Notes under the pieces: model-generated
Databases searched by the model: none
Told to the model about the DNA's origin: nothing
What the model saw: only the letters and a program-made list of their open reading frames with translations
Position numbers and translations under genes: made by a program
Part shown: positions 29,531 to 34,178 of the stretch, piece after piece
Numbering within the stretch: position 1 is the stretch's first letter
Layout of the letters: each line of letters opens with the position of its first letter
NCBI GenBank assembly: GCA_964607015.1
Contig: CAZSHN010000007.1
Coordinates: 1 to 34,178, forward strand
Direction: 5' to 3'
DNA length: 34,178 nucleotides
Source of the DNA: CAYUNN01 sp964607015
GTDB lineage: Bacteria; Patescibacteriota; Minisyncoccia; Minisyncoccales; JAGGXC01

Positions 29531-31243
29531 ATGGCAAAGAGAAAAAAATATTCAAAAGTATATACTAAGAAAAGGAAAAAGCTTTCTTTTGTTTTTAAGC
29601 TTTTGTTCGGATTTCTTCTTCTCACTCTCCTTTCTGGAGCAGGAGTTTTTCTTTACTACGCAAAAGACTTACCTAGACCAGAAAGCTTTATGGAACAAAA
29701 TATTTTCCAGTCTACTAAAATATATGACAGAACGGGAGAAGTCCTTCTTTATACAATACACGGGGAAGAGAAAAGAGAAATAATTCCTTTAGAAGAAATG
29801 TCTGACTATATTAAAAAAGCGGTAGTAGCAGCTGAGGACGAAGAATTTTATCAACACCACGGGATAGACGTTGAAGGAATAGCACGTTCTGTGCTTGTCA
29901 ATATAGAAAGGGGAGAGTTGTCCCAAGGAGGATCTACCATAACACAACAATTAATCCGTTCTTCTTTCTTGACTAGAACAAAAACAATCGAAAGAAAAGT
30001 AAGAGAAATAATCTTAAGCCTAGAACTAGAAAGAAGATATTCTAAAGACGAAATACTAGGATGGTATTTAAATCAAGTTCCTTTTGGCTCAAATGCTTAC
30101 GGAGTTGAAGCAGCAAGTCAAACCTTCTTTAAAAAAGAATGTAAAGATTTAACCTTGGCAGAGGCAGCAACGCTAGCATCTTTAATTCAAGCCCCTACCG
30201 CACTTTCTCCTTACGGAGAGAACAAGGACTTATTAATGAATAGAAAAGATCATATTCTAGAAAGAATGGCTTATTTAAATTTTATTAGCGAGGAAGAGTT
30301 TCAAAAAGCAAAAGAAGAAAATATAGAATTTGCTAAATTTGGTAGCCAAATAAAAGCTCCCCATTTCTCTCTTTATGTTAAAGATTATTTAGTAAGAAAA
30401 TACGGTGAAGAGTTTCTTAGTCAAAAAGGATTAAAAGTGTACACCTCTCTTGATTGGGAGTTACAAGAAAAAGCAGAAGAAGCGGTAATGTCTGGAGTAG
30501 AAAGAAATAAAAACCATAATGCCCATAACGCTTCTCTTGTTTCGATAGATCCTAATACCGGAGAAATATTGGCCATGGTAGGTTCTGCTGACTGGTTTGC
30601 CGATCCTTATCCAGAAAATTGTGTCTCAGGAAAAACTTGTTTGTTTGATCCTATGTTTAATATTGCGGTAGGAACAAAAAACAATCCAGGTCGTCAGCCA
30701 GGGTCGGCATTTAAACCGTTTGCCTATTTAACATCTTTCACAAAAGGATTTACTTCAGAAACAGTTCTTTGGGACGTAGAAACTGAATTTAATTTAAACT
30801 GTAATCCTAATGCTAACCAAGAAAAAGATAAGTACGGACTGGACTGTTACAATCCAGGAAATTANNNNNNNNNNNNNNNNNNNNNNNNNNNNNNNNNNNN
30901 NNNNNNNNNNNNNNNNNNNNNNNNNNNNNNNNNNNNNNNNNNNNNNNNNNNNNNNNNNNNNNNNAATAATGTTCCATCAACGCAACAACCCGGACTAGTC
31001 TTAGCTGCTCCAATTTGGCACGATTTTATGGAATTTGCTCTCACTAAAGTCCCTGAAAAAGAATTCAACAAACCAGGCGAAATCGAAACAGAAAAGCCAG
31101 TGTTAAACGGAGAAATGCCTCAAAACCATTCAATCCTTTATTATCTTAGAAAAGACAACCCGCAAGGACCAGCCCCTGTAAACCCAAAAGAAGACCCTCA
31201 TTATGAACATTGGGAAACAGGAGTACAAAATTGGCTTAGATAA
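29531..31243 (+). CDS. Class A penicillin-binding protein (interrupted by assembly gap)
   Basis: After a basic cytoplasmic tail and a membrane anchor (about 19-44), a GT51 glycosyltransferase domain shows AAEDEEFYQHHGID (catalytic Glu near 102-105), QGGSTITQQL, REIILSLELERRYSKDEIL and NQVPFGSNAYGVE. The transpeptidase domain starts near 315 and has the SxxK motif as SAFK at 392-395. The SxN and KTG motifs are missing because they fall in the 100-N gap. The end resumes with LAAPIWHDFMEFAL. The protein polymerises glycan and cross-links peptides outside the membrane. It is convergent with dnaN, and a terminator follows. Confidence 0.92.
   Translation: MAKRKKYSKVYTKKRKKLSFVFKLLFGFLLLTLLSGAGVFLYYAKDLPRPESFMEQNIFQSTKIYDRTGEVLLYTIHGEEKREIIPLEEMSDYIKKAVVAAEDEEFYQHHGIDVEGIARSVLVNIERGELSQGGSTITQQLIRSSFLTRTKTIERKVREIILSLELERRYSKDEILGWYLNQVPFGSNAYGVEAASQTFFKKECKDLTLAEAATLASLIQAPTALSPYGENKDLLMNRKDHILERMAYLNFISEEEFQKAKEENIEFAKFGSQIKAPHFSLYVKDYLVRKYGEEFLSQKGLKVYTSLDWELQEKAEEAVMSGVERNKNHNAHNASLVSIDPNTGEILAMVGSADWFADPYPENCVSGKTCLFDPMFNIAVGTKNNPGRQPGSAFKPFAYLTSFTKGFTSETVLWDVETEFNLNCNPNANQEKDKYGLDCYNPGNXXXXXXXXXXXXXXXXXXXXXXXXXXXXXXXXXXNNVPSTQQPGLVLAAPIWHDFMEFALTKVPEKEFNKPGEIETEKPVLNGEMPQNHSILYYLRKDNPQGPAPVNPKEDPHYEHWETGVQNWLR
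30865..30964. other. Assembly gap of 100 N in the PBP gene
   Basis: The run is exactly 100 N. The frame happens to be kept across it, but only about 94 residues then separate SAFK from AAPIW. In class A PBPs this interval is usually about twice as long and holds SxN and KTG, so several hundred bases are probably missing. Confidence 0.95.
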
Positions 31244-31244
31244 A

Positions 31245-31275
31245 AAAAGAGCTTAGTCAAAAACCAAGCTCTTTT
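31245..31275 (+). terminator. Terminator between the PBP gene and dnaN
   Basis: AAAAGAGCTT (31245-31254) and AAGCTCTTTT (31266-31275) form a 10-bp stem with an 11-nt loop. A- and T-rich ends let it act in both directions for these convergent genes. Confidence 0.85.
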
Positions 31276-31294
31276 GATTTGTACTAAGAAAGCT

Positions 31295-32419
31295 CTAATT
31301 GCTCTTGATTGGCATTACAACGTATAAGAAATTTTCGTCTTGAAGAGGCTTTAACACCCCTGGGCCTTCTTCTCCGTTCATTTCTAAAATTACTTTTTTT
31401 CCTTCTATATTAGAAATACCGTCAATAATAAACCTGTAATTAAAAGAGGTTTTTACCTCTTCTCCTTCTATTTCCGCTTTCATCTGAGCTTTGCTTTCTC
31501 CTAAGTCTGGGTTTTGAGAGAATATTTCAACAAAACCCTTATCTGGCTTAACGTTAAGATTTACCTCGTTAATCTTGTTACTAAAAAGACTAGCTGCTTT
31601 AATCCTGTTTAAAAATTCTTGTTTTTCTAAAATCATTTTTGTTTCAAAGCCAGAAGGAATAACTTCTTTGTAGTTTGGATATTCTCCTTCTATCAAACGA
31701 GAAGTCATCCTAATCTTAGGATGAGAAACTTCTTTCATTGAAGATTCAAACATTATTTGATTAGGAGAAAAATATATTTTCACAGCACCCTGGTCTTCTC
31801 CAAAAATACCAACAAATTCTCTTATAGCTTTTTGAAGCACAATAAGAGAAATGTTTTTATCAAAAGAGCTTTTTATTGGTACTCTCTTTTCCGCTAACCT
31901 AAAACTATCTGTGGCAGCCATTTCAAGAATCTTTTTATCTAAAGACATGTACACTCCAGAAATTTCTGGCCTTGTTTGAGAAGTAGAAGCGGTGTTAACA
32001 ATTTGAGAAAAACCACCTGCTAATTTTGAACTATTAACCTCTAAAACCTGTCCATCTTTTACCTCGGGAATAATAGGAAAATCATCAGAGCTCAATCCTT
32101 TGACTTCGTTCTTGTAGTTTTTTCCTTCAATAAACAAAGTGTCTCCTTTTGTTTTAAGGTTTATCTTTTCGTCTGGAATAAGATTAATTAAGTTAGTTAA
32201 AAACTTAGCAGGAATTGTAATAGATCCTTCTTTTTCTGTTTTAGATAAAACCCAGTACTGAACACCTAGTTCTAGATCAGTAGCAGATATTTTTAAAAAG
32301 TTCTTTTCTGTAGAAAGAAGTACGTTGTTCAAAATAGGCAAGGTAATAGATTTGGAAGTAGCTCTACTTACCACGTTCAACCCTTTTAAAAGATTTTCTT
32401 TTAAAATTGAAAGTTTCAT
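31295..32419 (-). CDS. dnaN: DNA polymerase III beta subunit (sliding clamp)
   Basis: The 374 residues span three clamp domains: MKLSILKENLLKGLNVVSRA with TLPILNNVLL, then SGVYMSLDKKILEMAATDSF, RLIEGEYPNYKEVIP, and the C-terminal DENFLYVVMPIK. It encircles DNA and tethers polymerase and repair enzymes through QxxLF-type peptides. It follows dnaA in the conserved dnaA-dnaN order. A TAAAAT box lies 11 nt upstream of the ATG. Confidence 0.95.
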   Translation of the reverse strand: MKLSILKENLLKGLNVVSRATSKSITLPILNNVLLSTEKNFLKISATDLELGVQYWVLSKTEKEGSITIPAKFLTNLINLIPDEKINLKTKGDTLFIEGKNYKNEVKGLSSDDFPIIPEVKDGQVLEVNSSKLAGGFSQIVNTASTSQTRPEISGVYMSLDKKILEMAATDSFRLAEKRVPIKSSFDKNISLIVLQKAIREFVGIFGEDQGAVKIYFSPNQIMFESSMKEVSHPKIRMTSRLIEGEYPNYKEVIPSGFETKMILEKQEFLNRIKAASLFSNKINEVNLNVKPDKGFVEIFSQNPDLGESKAQMKAEIEGEEVKTSFNYRFIIDGISNIEGKKVILEMNGEEGPGVLKPLQDENFLYVVMPIKSN

Positions 32420-32627
32420 GTTCTTTTAATATTTTATAATTTATATATATTTTATATTACTATTATTATTACCTGTTAATAAGTGCTCTTATTTTTTAGA
32501 AAATCTGTTTTATTGTTGTTCTTTATTACTTCTTTGGTTTTTAGAGACAATGGATAACTTGTTTAAAAAATAAGATTAATTGTTAACAAAAATAATCGCT
32601 AAAATAGTTTAAAAAATTATACCCATT
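32420..32627. other. dnaA-dnaN intergenic region, possible replication origin
   Basis: This 208-nt stretch is very AT-rich and has no ORF. The only near matches to the DnaA box TTATCCACA are one at 32549-32557 on the minus strand and one at 32628-32636, just inside the dnaA end, each 7 of 9. Another 7-of-9 match, TTGTCCCCA on the minus strand, lies upstream of dnaA near 34091-34100. Position favours an origin in this neighbourhood, but the boxes are weak. Confidence 0.3.
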
Positions 32628-33992
32628 CTATCCACTACGAATTCTTTGTTTTATCAACCTGATTTCCTCAGCTAAACTTTCGTCTTTTTTCATCTTTTTT
32701 TCTATTTTTTCACATCCATAAATAACTGTTGTGTGATCTTTTCCTCCTAATTTTCTACCAATAGCAGGGTAAGAATTTTTTAACTCTTTTCTTAAAAGAT
32801 ACATTGCTACCTGTCTTGGTTTTACTACCTCTTTTTTTCTAGAAGAGTCAGCTAGATCTTTCTCTTTTAGATCATAAAAACTAGCTACTAGTTTTATTAG
32901 TTGGCCCGCTGTTACTATTTTTCTCGGTGTTTGAATTATTTTTTCTAATAACTTTTTAACATCGTCTAACCTTGGGTCTTTGTTGTTTATTTGCCTATAA
33001 GCAACAAGTCTATTTAAAGATCCTTCTAACTCTCTGATGTTGTTTTTAATATTAGAAGCAATAAAAGATAAAACTTCGTCAGGCAACTTTATATTTCTTT
33101 GTTTTGTCTTTGTTTTAAGAATGGCTAGTCTGGTTTCATAGTCTGGACTTCCTATGTCTGCGATCATTCCTCCTTCGAATCTAGACCTTAACCTTTCTTC
33201 TAAACAAGGGATAGCCTTAGGAACTCTGTCAGAAGATAATACTATTTGTTTATCTTTTCCGTACAAGCTATTAAAAAGATGAAAAAACTCTTCTTGAGTT
33301 TTTTCTTTTCCTGCTAAAAATTGAATATCATCTATAATTAAAACGTCTGTTTTCTGGTGCTCTGCCTTAAATTGGTCTACGCTATGATTTCTTATTGAAT
33401 TAACAATTCCAGAGATAAATCTTTCTGCTGGGATGTATTTTATTTCTTTGTTTGAAAAATTTTCAATCACCTGATTTCCGATAGCCTGAATCAGGTGTGT
33501 TTTTCCAAGACCTACTCCTCCATATATAAATAGGGGATTATATATTTTCCCAGGCTCTTTCGCGATAGCGGTAGCAGCCGCATGAGCCATTTCATTAAAA
33601 GGGCCTACTACAAAGTTATCAAACTTGTATCTTGGGTTTAAATTAGTTTTCTGGTTAACTTTAAATTCTTCAAATCCTAACTGATCAGAAACTTCTTCTT
33701 CGGGCTCAGGAGACTTTTCTTTTGATTCCTTTTTCTTTTTTAAAGCGTTTCTGTCTATTATGTATTTGACCTCTCTGGTTTTTTCGTCTAGTTCGTGAAT
33801 AGTCTTTAAAATGATCTTATTATACTTTTGCTCCAGCCATTCTTTGGAAAATGTATTAGGAACAGAAACCGTAATAGTCCCCCCGTTCCTTTTAACAATC
33901 TCTGTGTTTTTAAACCAAGTAGCAAAGTTAGCTTTAGATATCTTGAACTGAATTTGAGCTAATACTGCTTGCCAGAGTTCTTCTTTAGTCAT
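32628..33992 (-). CDS. dnaA: Chromosomal replication initiator DnaA
   Basis: The 454-residue protein starts MTKEELWQAVLAQIQFKISK (domain I, with FATWFKN), followed by a short charged linker. The AAA+ domain begins at NPRYKFDNFVVG and contains Walker A GGVGLGKTHLIQAIG, Walker B DVLIIDDIQFLAGK and RLRSRFEGGMIADI. The C-terminal DNA-binding domain ends with GGKDHTTVIYGCEKI. It binds DnaA boxes and opens the origin. I use the ATG at 33990-33992, where the family N-terminus begins; an in-frame ATG 18 codons upstream lies beyond the promoter -10 box. Confidence 0.95.
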   Translation of the reverse strand: MTKEELWQAVLAQIQFKISKANFATWFKNTEIVKRNGGTITVSVPNTFSKEWLEQKYNKIILKTIHELDEKTREVKYIIDRNALKKKKESKEKSPEPEEEVSDQLGFEEFKVNQKTNLNPRYKFDNFVVGPFNEMAHAAATAIAKEPGKIYNPLFIYGGVGLGKTHLIQAIGNQVIENFSNKEIKYIPAERFISGIVNSIRNHSVDQFKAEHQKTDVLIIDDIQFLAGKEKTQEEFFHLFNSLYGKDKQIVLSSDRVPKAIPCLEERLRSRFEGGMIADIGSPDYETRLAILKTKTKQRNIKLPDEVLSFIASNIKNNIRELEGSLNRLVAYRQINNKDPRLDDVKKLLEKIIQTPRKIVTAGQLIKLVASFYDLKEKDLADSSRKKEVVKPRQVAMYLLRKELKNSYPAIGRKLGGKDHTTVIYGCEKIEKKMKKDESLAEEIRLIKQRIRSG

Positions 33993-34019
33993 AATAAGGT
34001 ATAAATTTAATACTAGTGT

Positions 34020-34046
34020 ATTATAGCATATATGGGGAAAAGTCAA
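34020..34046 (-). promoter_or_regulatory. Probable dnaA promoter
   Basis: On the minus strand TTGACT (34041-34046) and TATAAT (34020-34025) are separated by 15 bp, shorter than ideal. The leader to the ATG at 33992 would be about 20 nt. Confidence 0.5.
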
Positions 34047-34117
34047 ATAGTTGTGTAAAACAAGGAAAAACCCAAGAATTTGTTAAAAAACTGGGGACAA
34101 TCTGTTGAAACTTTTGG

Positions 34118-34146
34118 TTGACTTAAGCGCCGAAAAGTATTATTTT
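34118..34146 (+). promoter_or_regulatory. Divergent promoter reading out of the window
   Basis: TTGACT (34118-34123), 17 bp and TATTTT (34141-34146) read away from dnaA. The next ATG is at 34164, 17 nt after the -10 box. Confidence 0.5.
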
Positions 34147-34163
34147 AAACATAGGTTTCTGAT

Positions 34164-34178
34164 ATGAAAGTAAAGAAT
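34164..34178 (+). CDS. First five codons of a divergent gene
   Basis: An ATG followed by AAAGTAAAGAAT (MKVKN) runs off the window after a plausible promoter. In many bacteria rpmH (L34) occupies this place next to dnaA, but the five residues do not match the usual L34 start, so no name is given. Confidence 0.35.

Noticed and set aside
29478..29783. 101-codon plus-strand ORF upstream of the PBP
   Set aside because: It overlaps the PBP gene in another frame and lacks any domain; the PBP frame has membrane and GT51 motifs.
33993..34046. Longer DnaA with 18 extra residues
   Set aside because: The extension covers the promoter -10 box and does not fit the conserved DnaA start.
1..34178. Insertion sequence, prophage or integron
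   Set aside because: No transposase, integrase, terminal repeats or phage structural genes are visible.

Overview
The window is an AT-rich, gene-dense bacterial scaffold from a draft assembly, with two runs of exactly 100 N inside genes (22595-22694 and 30865-30964). It carries dnaA-dnaN, rpsT, holA, ruvC, tyrS, tsaE and Mur ligase/PBP genes, so it is chromosomal and bacterial. The genes are short, tightly packed and often overlap by 4-11 nt. The Mur ligase lacks its usual N-terminal domain, the DNA polymerase I exonuclease stands alone, and prepilin-type genes are present. This fits a Patescibacteria/CPR genome, probably Parcubacteria-like; that is inference, since no rRNA is present.

Layout. 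1-890: 5' part of a type IV prepilin-like protein with a proline linker and a Calx-beta domain. 1001-4592: overlapping four-gene minus-strand operon (repeat-rich HTH protein, YjbQ, half-size MFS protein, PolX). 4676-6505: flippase-like membrane protein and DUF72 protein. 6570-7586: RtcA-fold protein lacking the catalytic histidine. 7597-11643: small basic protein, secreted DUF2330/peptidoglycan-binding protein, EndoQ-like nuclease, MgtC-like protein and an EF-like small protein. 11832-14206: tRNA-Arg(CCG), a Trm9-like methyltransferase and Elp3, the last two divergent with start codons sharing CATG. 14209-14479: gene-poor interval with signs of a structured RNA or a dead gene. 14480-17724: presenilin-like protease, DUF763, NIF3 and two small basic ORFs. 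17807-24585: Mur ligase, S20, then holA, mutM, two receivers, a sensor kinase, 5'-3' exonuclease and TsaE. 24644-28204: PilB, an unassigned structured RNA on the minus strand, LTD protein, YebC and RuvC. 28251-34178: TyrS, class A PBP, DnaN, DnaA and the first codons of a divergent gene.

Three themes stand out. First, many genes have archaeal or eukaryotic counterparts: Elp3 with a Trm9-like partner (wobble-uridine modification), RtcA/Rcl1 fold, presenilin-type protease, EndoQ and DUF763. Second, DNA repair and replication functions are spread through the window (PolX, EndoQ, MutM, HolA, PolA-type exonuclease, RuvC, DnaN, DnaA). Third, start codons rarely have a Shine-Dalgarno sequence, and several -10 boxes lie only 7-10 nt upstream of the ATG, predicting leaderless mRNAs.

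The strongest candidates for something undescribed are the Elp3/Trm9-like pair, the catalytically altered RtcA-like protein, the three-way-junction RNA at about 25938-26079 with a full-consensus promoter, and the 21-bp phased palindrome array inside the HTH-protein gene.
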